64,000 nucleotides of DNA from Blastococcus sp. CT_GayMR19 (GCF_004570385.1 NZ_SPQL01000003.1:1-64000); one strand, 5' to 3'; numbered from the stretch's first letter, positions 16,418 to 25,143 are shown. Notes: generated by a model not told the origin, from the sequence alone. Program-made: numbers and translations.

Positions 16418-17553
16418 TCGGTCACCTCTCCGTCAAGACTGGGCCCCGGTCGGCTGGGGGCAAAGACCTCGCTGTGAATGCGCCTGCTCGGCACGCCGTG
16501 CTCCCGGAGCCGGGAGACGGTGTCGTCCACCATCACTCCGGGGCCTGCGACGTAGACCTCCCGGCTGAGCCACGGCCCGTGCCGCATGACGACGTCGCCC
16601 ACGTCCCCGTGCTCCAGCGACGAGAGCTTGTCCTCCGAGACGGCGAGGGTGACGCTCAGCCAGGGGTTCTCCTGCTCCAGCCGCCGCAGGTCCGCCCGAT
16701 CGTAGTGGTGGTCGTCGTTGCGGGCTCCCACGAACAGGTCGACCCGCCGGGCCGGGCCGCGGCGGCTGACCTGGTCGATCAGCGCCTTCAGCGGTGCCAG
16801 GCCCATGCCGCCGGCGATGAGGAGGAGGTCGCGGTCGGATTCCGCGTCGAGGGAGATGTGCCCGACGGGCGGGCCGAGACGCAGCACATCGCCCACGCCG
16901 ACGCGGCGCACCAAGGCGGAACTGACCGGGCCACCGTCGCGGGCCTTGACGTGGATCTCCATCAGGCCGTCCGGACGGGGCGCGTTCGCGGGCGAGTAGT
17001 AGCGCCACAGCCGCGGCCGGACGTTCGTCTCCAGGGACAGCGACTGCCCGGCCACGTAGTCGTACTGGGCACGGGGACGTATCCGGAGGACCGCGACGTC
17101 GATGGCCCGCGTCTCGTGGGCGACCACGTCGGCGTCCCACCAGGCCGGCTGCTCTGCGGCCTCGTCGGCCGCGGCGGTCATCACCTCGGCGACGAGGGTG
17201 TAGGCCTCGGTCCAGTCCTTGGCGAGCTCGGGGCTCCACTGGTCGTCGAAGTGCTCCAGCGTGGCGAGCAGGCTCGCCCCGACGGCCGGGTAGTGCGCCG
17301 CCAGGGTGCCGAACTTGCGATGGTCGCGTCCGAGCTGCTGCAGGATCGGCACGAGCGCGTCGAGGTCGTCGACCCGTGCGACGACGTCGCCCAGGGCGCT
17401 GAAGAGCCGGTCGCGCTGGTGGGCCATCGAGACCGGGAACATCTGCCGGGTCTCGGGATGGCTCAGGAACAGGTGCGAATAGAAGTACAGCGGGGCCTCG
17501 TCCCCGGTGGCAGCGGCCTTGGCGAAGTTCGCCCGCATCGCGGCGATGTCCAC
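16414..17553 (-). CDS. Globin-FAD/NAD reductase fusion (second flavohaemoglobin-like protein)
   Basis: A 379-aa protein with an N-terminal globin domain (residues 1-140; likely proximal His in GRDHRKFGTLAAHYP) and a ferredoxin-reductase domain (FAD motif RLWRYYSPAN, NAD motif LLIAGGMGLAPLKALI). It resembles the actinobacterial type II flavohaemoglobins rather than classical HMP; the FAD motif has YYSPA in place of the usual R-x-Y-S. A role in NO or other redox chemistry is likely but not certain. GTG at 17553 has an aggagg site. It lies downstream of hmp on the same strand but behind a terminator-like hairpin, and overlaps the DivIVA-like gene. Confidence 0.85.
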   Translation of the reverse strand: MDIAAMRANFAKAAATGDEAPLYFYSHLFLSHPETRQMFPVSMAHQRDRLFSALGDVVARVDDLDALVPILQQLGRDHRKFGTLAAHYPAVGASLLATLEHFDDQWSPELAKDWTEAYTLVAEVMTAAADEAAEQPAWWDADVVAHETRAIDVAVLRIRPRAQYDYVAGQSLSLETNVRPRLWRYYSPANAPRPDGLMEIHVKARDGGPVSSALVRRVGVGDVLRLGPPVGHISLDAESDRDLLLIAGGMGLAPLKALIDQVSRRGPARRVDLFVGARNDDHHYDRADLRRLEQENPWLSVTLAVSEDKLSSLEHGDVGDVVMRHGPWLSREVYVAGPGVMVDDTVSRLREHGVPSRRIHSEVFAPSRPGPSLDGEVTE

Positions 17554-17585
17554 GCACGCCTCCTTCCTCGTCTGTGGGTGACCCG

Positions 17586-17605
17586 CCCGGACCCGAGGGT
17601 CCGGG
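17586..17605 (-). terminator. Terminator-like hairpin between the two globin genes
   Basis: A perfect 9-bp inverted repeat (17586-17594 and 17597-17605; realistic stem about 8 bp) lies between the end of hmp (17631) and the start of the second globin-reductase gene (17553). It may uncouple the two genes or limit read-through. Confidence 0.5.
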
Positions 17606-17630
17606 CCGGACGGGTCCGGACAGGTCTGCG

Positions 17631-18878
17631 TCAGGCGCTGTGCCGGCCGCTCCGCTCGGCGCCCGGGGTCTCCTCCGTGGCGAGGTCCGCCTGCCAGAGG
17701 TCGGGCCCGAAGACCTCGTACTGGATGTCGCGGGGATGCACGTCGCGGTCGATCAGCGAGCTGCGGACCGCCTGCATGAAGGGAAGGGGACCGCAGAGGT
17801 AATAGGTGGCGTCGTCCGGGAGCTTGACCTCGTCCAGATCCATCACACCCGCGTGCGCCTCCACGGGGAGCGTGCTCTCGGCCCCGCGCTCGTACCAGAC
17901 GTGGGCCGACCCGCCGGAAAGGGCGCGGAGATCCTCCAGCACCTGGTGCCGCAGGGCGAAGGACGCCTCGTCGACGTCGGCATGCAGGAAGGTGATCGGC
18001 AGGTGGGAGCCGGCCGCCGCGAGGTGGGAGAGCATGCCGGCCATCGGGGTGACGCCGATCCCGGCGCTCGCGAACACCGCCGGGCGCGAGTCGTCCAGGA
18101 CGACGTCGCCGAAGGGCAGTGACATCGTTAGCCGGTCACCGACCGCGACGGTGTCGCACAGGAAATTGGACACCTCGCCGTCCGGCTTGCCCTCGTCGTG
18201 GACGCGCTTGACGGAGAACTGCCGGTGCTCACCGTCGTCGGCCTTGGTGAGGCTGTACTGGCGGGGCTGGCGGACGCCGTCGGGCATCGGCACCTGCACG
18301 GTCACGTACTGGCCGGGCAGCGAGGTCTTCACCAGGCGGTCGTCGATCCGGCGGACCCGGAACGTCACGACGTCCTCGGTCTCCTGGACCTTCTCGACGA
18401 CCTCCCAGTCGCGCCACACCGTCTCCGGACGCACCCCCCGGGCGCTGTAGAGCCCGCGCTCCTGGTTGATCAACGCGTAGGCCATCAGCCAGTAGACCTC
18501 GTCCCAGGCCGCGGCCACCTCGGGCGTGACCGCGGCGCCGAGCACGTCGACGATCGCCCAGAACAGGTTGTCGTGGACGACGTCGTACTGGGCCGGGGTG
18601 ATGCCGAGCGACGCGTGCTTGTGCGCGATGCGCGAGAGCAGGTGCTCGGGCAGCTGCTCGGGCACCTTCACCAGGGAGCTGGCGAAGACCGCGACGGATC
18701 CGGCGAGCGCCATCTGCTGCGTCTTCTCCGCCTGGTTCCCGCGGTTGAAGACGCCGTCGAGCAGCTCGGGATGTTCGCCGAAGAGGTGTGCGTAGAACCG
18801 GGTGGCGATCTCTTCGATGTTGTCGGCGACCACCGGAAGGGTCGCCTCGATCACGGGTCGGGATCGGTCGGAAAGCAC
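17631..18878 (-). CDS. hmp: Flavohaemoprotein (NO dioxygenase)
   Basis: A 415-aa classical flavohaemoglobin. The globin domain (residues 1-150) has the expected FYAHLFGEHPEL and the proximal His in HKHASLGITPAQY. The reductase domain has the FAD motif RQYSLT, the NAD motif FASAGIGVTPMAGML and the C-terminal YLCGPLPFMQAV and YEVFGPD. It oxidises nitric oxide to nitrate with O2 and NAD(P)H in the cytoplasm. GTG at 18878 has the agggaga site and matches the usual N-terminus. A palindrome at 18909-18922 lies just upstream. The neighbour downstream is a second globin-reductase. Confidence 0.93.
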   Translation of the reverse strand: MLSDRSRPVIEATLPVVADNIEEIATRFYAHLFGEHPELLDGVFNRGNQAEKTQQMALAGSVAVFASSLVKVPEQLPEHLLSRIAHKHASLGITPAQYDVVHDNLFWAIVDVLGAAVTPEVAAAWDEVYWLMAYALINQERGLYSARGVRPETVWRDWEVVEKVQETEDVVTFRVRRIDDRLVKTSLPGQYVTVQVPMPDGVRQPRQYSLTKADDGEHRQFSVKRVHDEGKPDGEVSNFLCDTVAVGDRLTMSLPFGDVVLDDSRPAVFASAGIGVTPMAGMLSHLAAAGSHLPITFLHADVDEASFALRHQVLEDLRALSGGSAHVWYERGAESTLPVEAHAGVMDLDEVKLPDDATYYLCGPLPFMQAVRSSLIDRDVHPRDIQYEVFGPDLWQADLATEETPGAERSGRHSA

Positions 18879-18908
18879 GTGGGTCTCCCTTGCCAGTCGA
18901 CTTGCCCC

Positions 18909-18922
18909 CCGCTGGCCAGCGG
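18909..18922. promoter_or_regulatory. 14-bp perfect palindrome upstream of hmp
   Basis: The sequence ccgctggccagcgg is self-complementary and lies 31 bp upstream of the hmp start. It may be an operator for an NO- or stress-responsive repressor, or a leader hairpin. It does not obviously match the AT-rich NsrR consensus. Confidence 0.4.
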
Positions 18923-19051
18923 TCACGTTCCGCTCGTCGCTCGCTACCCGTTCTACCGGATCTGAGGCGTGCGGACTGCGCCCGGGCGTGTCGAAGGGCT
19001 GGTGGGGCCGGTGCGGAGCGCCGTTCCGGCACGGCCGCCCGCGCCGCCGGC

Positions 19052-20053
19052 CTACTCCTCGCCCGGATAGGGCGGGGCGCTGTCGGCGACGACGGCACCC
19101 CTCCGGCCCAGCGGCTGCTCGGGCCCCACCGTCGAGTCGCGGACGGTCTGGCGCTCCGCCTCGGCGTTGACCGAGGCACCGAGGATGACCAGGAACACCG
19201 AGATCCACAGCCAGAACATGCTGATCGCCACGCCGGCCAGGGAACCGTAGGTGGACGCGTAGTTGCCGAGGCTCTGCACGTAGGCGAACAGGCCGATCGA
19301 GGTGGCCAGCCAGAGCACCGTGGTGACCATCGCGCCTCCGCTGATCCATCGCCAGCGGGCCTGCTTGCGGTCGGGGGCGAACCGGTAGAGCACCGCGAGA
19401 GCCCCGGCCATGACCGCCGCGAGGGCCGGCCAGGCGAGCGTGCTCACGAGGAGGCGCACCGGCTCCGCGGCCCCGTCGGCGGCCCGGGCGACGGCGCCGG
19501 CCACGGCGAGAACCGCGCCGAGGAGCAGGGCGCCTCCTAGGACGACGGTGAGCGCGAGCCCCATGCGGCGCAGGAACCCGCGGGTCTCGGTCTCGTGGTA
19601 GGCGAGCGTCAGGGCGTCGACCAGGTAGCCGGCGGCGGTCGTCGCCGTCCAGAGGGCGATGACCAGGCCGGTGAGACCGCGGAAGGTGTGCACCTGCGTC
19701 GAGGCGGCGGTGATGGTCGTGAGCTGATCGAGGACGAGCGGCTGGAGCTCGGGCGGGAGGCGCCCGGCGACGCTCGCCATCTGCTGCATCGCCTGGGCGG
19801 GGGTGTTGACGGCGCCGTACACCGACAGCGCCGTCACCAGCATCGGGGCGATGGACAGGACGGCGAAGAAGGCGATGCCGGCGCTGGCGACCTGGAGCCG
19901 GTCGCTCAGGACGTGCCGCCCGGCGCGCCGCAGGATGCGCAGCCACGCCCGGAAGGGGATCCGGTGCGGCGAGATCGCGTCGCTGGACCCGGCGCCGGCG
20001 TCCGGGGCCGCCGGCGCGCTGACCGGGGCCGTGCCTTTCCCCGCCACTGCCAT
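19052..20053 (-). CDS. YihY/virulence factor BrkB family membrane protein
   Basis: A 333-aa integral membrane protein with about six hydrophobic helices. Characteristic elements are ASAGIAFFAVLSIAPML near residue 60, LVIALWTATTAAGYLVDAL, and the C-terminal SLAGVAISMFWLWISVFLVILGA (shown here in part). The function of the YihY family is unsettled; it was once misassigned as RNase BN. The ATG at 20053 gives a normal family length; the open frame continues upstream without family character. The N-terminal 30 residues are Ala/Pro-rich and probably disordered. Confidence 0.85.
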   Translation of the reverse strand: MAVAGKGTAPVSAPAAPDAGAGSSDAISPHRIPFRAWLRILRRAGRHVLSDRLQVASAGIAFFAVLSIAPMLVTALSVYGAVNTPAQAMQQMASVAGRLPPELQPLVLDQLTTITAASTQVHTFRGLTGLVIALWTATTAAGYLVDALTLAYHETETRGFLRRMGLALTVVLGGALLLGAVLAVAGAVARAADGAAEPVRLLVSTLAWPALAAVMAGALAVLYRFAPDRKQARWRWISGGAMVTTVLWLATSIGLFAYVQSLGNYASTYGSLAGVAISMFWLWISVFLVILGASVNAEAERQTVRDSTVGPEQPLGRRGAVVADSAPPYPGEE

Positions 20054-20175
20054 GAGCGCTTGTCTTCCCTCGATGTACCCGCGCCAAGCGGTCCTCGCCC
20101 TGCGGACATCCGCGCGTGTCGCCCGGCCGGCTCGCCGGTCCGCCCGGACGCCCGGGCAGGAATGGGGGCGGCCGC

Positions 20176-21756
20176 TCAGGCCGGGGCGCTCGCCGACCGC
20201 GACGGGACCGTGATGTCGTACTGCGCGATCTTGCGGTAGAGGGTGGCCCGCCCGATGCCCAGGTCCTCGGCCACGTGCTTGATGGTGGTGTGCGGTTCGG
20301 TGAGGCAGCGGATGATCTCGTCCCGCTCCAGCCTCTCCAGGCGGGTCAGCGTGCGCCGCCCGCCGTCCAGGACCTCGGGCGCGAGGTGCTGGACATCGAT
20401 GACGTCGGCGCGGGATGCGGCGTCGCGGACGATGCGCCGGAGCTGCCGGACGTTCTCCGGCCAGTGGTAGCTGGTCAGGGCGCGGGCCGCACGCGGGGTG
20501 AAGCTCAGATCGCGGTGGCGCTCCTCGCGCGCGACGTGGTGGGCAAGCGGCAGGACGTCGTCGGCCCGGTGCCGCAGGGGTGGGGCTTCGACCACGGTGT
20601 CGACCAGCCGGGCGAGCTGTTCGGGGATCGCCGTGAAGCCGGCGGCGGTCAGCACGAAGGGCTGGGGGCGGTCGGGCGAGCGGACGGCGTCGAGGGTCCG
20701 GACGAGGTCCTCCGCAGCCCAGGCCGGCAGCCGCTCGATGCCGGACACGATGATGCACGCGTCGGCACTGCGCAGTCCCGGCGTCCACAGTTCCAGCCAG
20801 GCCGCCACGTCGGGGGCCTCGGGGGCGCGGGCGTGCAGGATCCGCTGCCGGGCGGCGTGCCGCCGGCGGGCGAGGGCCGCCAGGGTCGCCTTTCCCGCGC
20901 CCGGCTCACCGACGACGGCCAGGACCCGGCCGGCTGCGGTCGCCGCTGCCGCGTCGCCGACCGCGGCCCGCCAGACCGTGGAGCCGCAGGGATCGCCGGT
21001 GGCCGGCGAGAGGTGCCCCCCGACGACGTGGAAGACCTCGCCACGCGGTGCGGGGCGGATGGCGCGCCCGGTCGACCGGACCAGCATCAGCCCGGTCGTC
21101 GCCCCCGCCGCCGCCTGCGCGAGGGCGAGCAGGAGCTCGGAGGAGGAGTCGGACCAGGTCGTGAGGTTGATGCTGCCGGCGAGCTCGCCGGACACGGGGT
21201 CCAGGACGGGTGCCGCGGCGCAGGTGTAGCCGCGCAGCTCGCTGCAGTAGTGGTCGGCCGCCCGCACGAGCGAGGGAGCGCGGTCGGCCAGGGACAGGCC
21301 GAGTCCGTTGGTGCCGGCGTTGCGCTCGGAGTACGAGAACCCAGGTGCGAGGTGGACCCGGTCCAGCGAGGAGCGGATGCCCGGGTCGGTGCACAGCCGG
21401 ATCAGCACCAGGCCGTCGGAGTCGGCGACCATGAGGCTCACCGGCTCGTTCGCGATCGTCGACTGGAGTCCGGTGAGCACCTGCGAGGCGCACTCGGCGA
21501 GCAGCGACCCGGTGTCGACCGAGCCGGTGAACACCGGCAGGACCTCGTCGTGCGGCACGCCGTACTGCTCGCTGCGCCGCCACGACGCCCGCAGCCGGGG
21601 CGCGGCCGTCCGCGTGTCCAGATCGGGATCCGCGAGCGTCCCGGGAACGCTGGGCGGGCCCTCGGGGTGATCGTCCACGAGACCGCCCTCCCGAGCAGCG
21701 AAGGTCGCGCCTGCCCCGGGCACCGGGCGACGGGGCTGGCGTGTGACCGGCACCAT
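20176..21756 (-). CDS. AcoR/MimR-like GAF-AAA-Fis transcriptional activator
   Basis: A 526-aa regulator with a GAF-type sensor (about residues 60-210), a reduced AAA+ domain (Walker A GEPGAGKAT; Walker B-like ACIIVSGIERLP), and a C-terminal Fis-type helix-turn-helix (TIKHVAEDLGIGRATLYRKI). The GAFTGA loop needed to contact sigma-54 is missing, as expected in actinobacteria, which lack sigma-54. This architecture is that of MimR, the activator of propane monooxygenase operons, and of acetoin regulators. It is divergent from an operon with propane-type accessory genes (21891 onward), which it probably controls. The ATG at 21756 has a ggaggg ribosome site. Confidence 0.88.
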   Translation of the reverse strand: MVPVTRQPRRPVPGAGATFAAREGGLVDDHPEGPPSVPGTLADPDLDTRTAAPRLRASWRRSEQYGVPHDEVLPVFTGSVDTGSLLAECASQVLTGLQSTIANEPVSLMVADSDGLVLIRLCTDPGIRSSLDRVHLAPGFSYSERNAGTNGLGLSLADRAPSLVRAADHYCSELRGYTCAAAPVLDPVSGELAGSINLTTWSDSSSELLLALAQAAAGATTGLMLVRSTGRAIRPAPRGEVFHVVGGHLSPATGDPCGSTVWRAAVGDAAAATAAGRVLAVVGEPGAGKATLAALARRRHAARQRILHARAPEAPDVAAWLELWTPGLRSADACIIVSGIERLPAWAAEDLVRTLDAVRSPDRPQPFVLTAAGFTAIPEQLARLVDTVVEAPPLRHRADDVLPLAHHVAREERHRDLSFTPRAARALTSYHWPENVRQLRRIVRDAASRADVIDVQHLAPEVLDGGRRTLTRLERLERDEIIRCLTEPHTTIKHVAEDLGIGRATLYRKIAQYDITVPSRSASAPA

Positions 21757-21850
21757 ATGCCGCCCTCCGGGGCCGATGGGGCCTCCGGCGTCCCAAAGTG
21801 AGACATCCGGACCCTGCTCGGTCGTGCGCAACCGGCCTAGCGTCCGATCC

Positions 21851-21866
21851 ACAGCGTGACCGCTGT
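21851..21866. promoter_or_regulatory. Inverted repeat upstream of the prm-like operon
   Basis: ACAGCG-tgac-CGCTGT, two 6-bp arms with a 4-bp centre, lies 24 bp before the amidohydrolase start and in the spacer shared with the divergent AcoR/MimR-like regulator. It is a reasonable binding site for the Fis-type domain. No core promoter is obvious. Confidence 0.5.
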
Positions 21867-21890
21867 CACAACGACCGCTGGGAGGCCGGG

Positions 21891-22934
21891 ATGTACAGCA
21901 AGGACGGCGAGAACTACTTCGTCGTGGACGCCCACATCGCGCTGTGGGACGCACGCCCCGACAACCAGAAGAACATCCACGGCAAGCAGTTCATCGACTG
22001 CTTCTACGACTACCACCGCAACCTCAGCCCGGAATCCGAGGTCTGGTCCTACGAGGAGTACCTCTACCAGGGCGGCGAGCGTCTGATGCGCGACATGTTC
22101 GGCGACGGGGTCGTCGACCACGCGATCTTCCAGCCGGCCCGGCTCGCCGAGTTCTACCACCGTGGCTTCGGCCAGACCGACGAGGCGTCGGCCCTGGCCG
22201 CGGCTCATCCCGACAAGCTCACCTACAACCACTACTTCGACCCCCGTGACGGCGAGCGCGGACTCGACCAGCTCCGGGCCGACGCCGAGCGGTTCGGGCT
22301 GAAGGGCGTGAAGCTCTACACGGCCGACTGGCACGGGGACTCACGCGGCTGGAAGCTCAGCGACCCGATGGCCTACCGGTACTTCGAGGTCTGCCGCGAA
22401 CTCGGGATCCGCAACATCCACGTGCACAAGGGCCCGACCATCCGCCCGCTGGACCGGGACGCCTTCGACGTCGCCGACGTCGACCACGCCGCCACCGATT
22501 TCACCGACCTGAACTTCGTCGTCGAGCACGTCGGGCTGCCGCGGCTCGAGGACTTCTGCTGGATCGCCACCCAGGAGCCCAACGTCCACGGCGGTCTCGC
22601 CGTCGCGATGCCGTTCATCCACACCCGGCCGCGGTACTTCGCCCAGATCATGGGCGAGCTCCTCTACTGGATCGGGGAGGACCGGATCCTCTTCTCGAGC
22701 GACTACGCGTTGTGGACGCCGCAGTGGCTGATCCAGAAGTTCGTCGACTTCCAGATCCCCGAGGACCTGACCGAGTACGCGCCGATCGGCACCGACACGA
22801 AGAAGAAGGTGCTCGGTCTGAACGCGGCCAAGCTCTACGACATCCCGGTGCCGGCGCACCTGCGGCTGCCCGACGCGGGCGAGACCGAGACCGGGCCCCG
22901 TCAGCCGGGCGCCGCCGACCTCGCGATGGCCTGA
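21891..22934 (+). CDS. Amidohydrolase-2 family protein of the propane monooxygenase operon type
   Basis: A 347-aa TIM-barrel protein. It closely resembles the amidohydrolase that accompanies soluble propane/alkane monooxygenases in actinobacteria, with KQFIDCFYDYHRNLSPE, VDHAIFQPA, LKGVKLYTADW, NIHVHKGPTIRPLDRDA and LFSSDYALWTP. The N-terminal metal motif reads H-I-A in VVDAHIALWD, so the second His of the usual HxH is Ala. The later His and Asp residues remain. The role in propane operons is unproven. The ATG at 21891 has a ggaggccggg site. It opens a four- to five-gene operon next to a MimR-like activator, but no monooxygenase subunits are present. Confidence 0.85.
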   Translation: MYSKDGENYFVVDAHIALWDARPDNQKNIHGKQFIDCFYDYHRNLSPESEVWSYEEYLYQGGERLMRDMFGDGVVDHAIFQPARLAEFYHRGFGQTDEASALAAAHPDKLTYNHYFDPRDGERGLDQLRADAERFGLKGVKLYTADWHGDSRGWKLSDPMAYRYFEVCRELGIRNIHVHKGPTIRPLDRDAFDVADVDHAATDFTDLNFVVEHVGLPRLEDFCWIATQEPNVHGGLAVAMPFIHTRPRYFAQIMGELLYWIGEDRILFSSDYALWTPQWLIQKFVDFQIPEDLTEYAPIGTDTKKKVLGLNAAKLYDIPVPAHLRLPDAGETETGPRQPGAADLAMA

Positions 22935-22945
22935 GGGCCGGCGCG

Positions 22946-23716
22946 ATGGCCGCCGTCCTGACCGACCTCGCCGCCGAGGTCCGTACCGCACTGGGCACCG
23001 TCGTCGATCCCGAGCTGGACGAGCCCATCACCGATCTCGGGTTCGTCCGCTCGGTCGCCGTCGACGGGGCCACGGCCGAGGTGCATCTGCGCCTGCCGAC
23101 GTCGTTCTGCGCGCCGAACTTCGCCTGGCTCATGGTGTCGGATGCGCGCGAGGCCGTGGCCGCCGTCCCCGGGGTGGCCCGGGTGGTCGTCGAGCTCGAC
23201 GACCACCACGACTCCGACCTCATCAATCGCGGCCTGGCGGCCTCGGCGGGCTACCGCGGCACCTTCGGGCACGAGGCGGAGGACTCGCTCGACGAGCTCC
23301 GGGCGACCTTCCAGCGCAAGGCGCACACCGCCGCCATGGAGCGCGCGATCACCGGCCTGCTCCGGTCGGACCGGTCGCGCACCGAGGCCGACGTCCACGA
23401 CCTGGTCCTGGGCGATCTCCCGCCGGGGACGCCGAGCACGGAGGCGCTGCTGCGCCGCCGGGCCACCCTCGGGCTGCGCGTGGACGCCGACGCCCCGGTG
23501 CTCGTGCACGACGACGGGACCCGCCCGGACCGGGCCGACGCGGTGATGCGGCTGCGCATCGCCCGGTCGGTCCGCATCTCGGTCGACGGCAACGCGCACT
23601 TCTGCCGCGGCCTCCTGCAGACCCGCTACCCCGGTTCCGAGGCCGACCAGGTGCCGCGGGCCGACGAACGCCCCCTCCTCCCGCTCCTCGTTCCGTCGAA
23701 AGGACCGACGTCATGA
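22946..23716 (+). CDS. MIP18/DUF59 metal-sulfur cluster assembly-like protein
   Basis: A 256-aa protein. The N-terminal 100 residues form a DUF59 domain (ALGTVVDPELDEPITDLGFV, then RLPTSFCAPNFAWLM with a conserved-type Cys). The C-terminal half is specific to this group. Short DUF59 proteins help iron-sulfur cluster assembly, and versions with this extended C-terminus occur beside the amidohydrolase in propane monooxygenase operons, where they may help install the di-iron centre. Here it follows the amidohydrolase by 11 nt and overlaps the alcohol dehydrogenase start (ATGA). Its presumed client is missing from the window. Confidence 0.8.
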   Translation: MAAVLTDLAAEVRTALGTVVDPELDEPITDLGFVRSVAVDGATAEVHLRLPTSFCAPNFAWLMVSDAREAVAAVPGVARVVVELDDHHDSDLINRGLAASAGYRGTFGHEAEDSLDELRATFQRKAHTAAMERAITGLLRSDRSRTEADVHDLVLGDLPPGTPSTEALLRRRATLGLRVDADAPVLVHDDGTRPDRADAVMRLRIARSVRISVDGNAHFCRGLLQTRYPGSEADQVPRADERPLLPLLVPSKGPTS

Positions 23717-24738
23717 AGGCCGTCCGCGTGGTCGGGTACCACGAGCCCCTGCAGATGGACGACGTGCCGGCGCCGGAGGTCACCGGCCCGCACGACGTGA
23801 TCGTGCGGATCGGCGGCGCCGGTGTCTGCCGCACCGACCTGCACATCCTCGAGGGGCAGTGGGCCGAGAAGTCGGGGGTCACGCTCCCGTACACCATCGG
23901 GCACGAGAACGCGGGCTGGGTGCACGCCGTCGGCAGCGCGGTCACGAACGTGGCCGAGGGCGACAAGGTCATCCTCCATCCACTGATCACCTGCGGGCTG
24001 TGCCGGGCCTGCCGCTTCGGCGACGACGTCCACTGCGAGAACAACGCCTTTCCGGGCATCAGCACCGACGGCGGGTACGCCGAGTACCTCAAGACCTCGG
24101 CGCGCAGCGTGGTGCGGATCGACGACACGCTCGAGCCCGCGGACGTGGCGGCGCTCGCCGACGCGGGTCTGACCGCGTACCACGCCGTCGCGAAGGCAGC
24201 CCGCAGGCTCCGGGCGGGGGACCGGTGCGTGCTGATCGGCGCCGGCGGGCTCGGGCACATCGGCATCCAGGTGATGGCGGCGCTGTCCCCGGCGGAGATC
24301 GTCGTCGTCGACCGGAACCCGGACGCCGTGAAGCTCGCGGTGTCCATCGGGGCGCACCACGGCGTCGTCGCCGACGGCGGTCAGGTCGAGGAGGTCCTCG
24401 AGCTCACCGGGGGGAACGGCGCCGAGCAGGTCATCGACTTCGTCGGCGAGGGCGGGTCGACGGCCGAGGGCATCCGGATGACCCGGCGGGCCGGCGACTA
24501 CCACATCGTCGGCTACGGCGAGGACATCGTCGTGCCGACGATCGACCTCATCTCGACCGAGATCAACATCGTGGGCAACCTGGTCGGCTCCTACAACGAC
24601 CTGGTCGAGCTCATGGCCCTGGCCGCGCGGCAGAAGGTCACGCTGCACACGGCGAAGTACTCCCTGGACGACTTCCAGTCCGCCCTCGACGACCTCGACG
24701 CCGGCCGGGTCCGCGGCCGGGCCATCCTCGTTCCCTGA
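23713..24738 (+). CDS. Zinc-dependent NAD(P) alcohol dehydrogenase
   Basis: A 341-aa medium-chain zinc alcohol dehydrogenase. Catalytic zinc ligands are seen in GAGVCRTDLHI and TIGHENAGWV. The structural zinc cluster is C-G-L-C-R-A-C plus a further Cys (CGLCRACRFGDDVHC). The Rossmann signature is LIGAGGLGHIGIQV. It should oxidise short alcohols to aldehydes or ketones, for example propanols formed by alkane hydroxylation. Its start overlaps the DUF59 stop by ATGA. In propane operons an alcohol dehydrogenase follows in a comparable place, which supports a shared pathway. Confidence 0.92.
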   Translation: MKAVRVVGYHEPLQMDDVPAPEVTGPHDVIVRIGGAGVCRTDLHILEGQWAEKSGVTLPYTIGHENAGWVHAVGSAVTNVAEGDKVILHPLITCGLCRACRFGDDVHCENNAFPGISTDGGYAEYLKTSARSVVRIDDTLEPADVAALADAGLTAYHAVAKAARRLRAGDRCVLIGAGGLGHIGIQVMAALSPAEIVVVDRNPDAVKLAVSIGAHHGVVADGGQVEEVLELTGGNGAEQVIDFVGEGGSTAEGIRMTRRAGDYHIVGYGEDIVVPTIDLISTEINIVGNLVGSYNDLVELMALAARQKVTLHTAKYSLDDFQSALDDLDAGRVRGRAILVP

Positions 24739-24749
24739 GAGGTACGCAG

Positions 24750-25082
24750 ATGATCTTCATCGCCGCCAAGTGGCGGATCCGCCCCGACGACGCCGAGGCG
24801 TGGCCCGAGATCAGCCGCAGCTTCAGCGAGGCCACCCGCGCCGAGCCCGGGTGCCTGTGGTTCGAGTGGTCCCGGAGTCTCACGGACCCGACCGAGTACG
24901 TCCTCGTCGAGGCATTCCGGGACGACGACGCCGCGCGGGCACACGTGACGTCCGAGCACTTCTACACCGCTCAGAAGGAGCTGCCGGCCCACCTCGTCGA
25001 GACGCCGAAGATCGTCAACTTCACCGTTCCGCAGGACGACTGGTCGGAGCTGGGCGAGATGGCGGTCGACCGGGCCGGCTGA
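24750..25082 (+). CDS. ABM-domain protein (putative quinol monooxygenase)
   Basis: A 110-aa ferredoxin-like fold protein of the antibiotic biosynthesis monooxygenase group. Typical elements are the start IFIAAKWRIRPDDAEAW, EPGCLWFEWSRSL, and VLVEAFRDDDAARAH followed by SEHFYTA. Such dimers act as cofactor-free oxygenases or as binding proteins. The ATG at 24750 has a gagagg site, 11 nt after the dehydrogenase stop, so it is in the same operon. Its partner at 25144 is a second ABM protein with a similar plan but only limited identity, suggesting an old duplication. Confidence 0.85.
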   Translation: MIFIAAKWRIRPDDAEAWPEISRSFSEATRAEPGCLWFEWSRSLTDPTEYVLVEAFRDDDAARAHVTSEHFYTAQKELPAHLVETPKIVNFTVPQDDWSELGEMAVDRAG

Positions 25083-25143
25083 CGGTCACTCCACCGCCGC
25101 ACCGAACGCCGTTCCGCCGACCCATTCGCGAAGGGACCATCCG

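Noticed and set aside
18879-20087. Upstream extension of the hmp frame giving an 818-aa protein
   Set aside because: The extension overlaps the BrkB gene on the same strand in another frame and contains low-complexity Arg/Gly sequence; the GTG at 18878 has the ribosome site and the family start.
20054-20788. Upstream extension of the BrkB frame
   Set aside because: It lies inside the AcoR/MimR-like gene and shows no protein-family character.
20176-21756. Reading the AcoR/MimR-like protein as a sigma-54-dependent activator
   Set aside because: The GAFTGA loop is missing and actinobacteria lack sigma-54; the homology is to a degenerate AAA+ domain.
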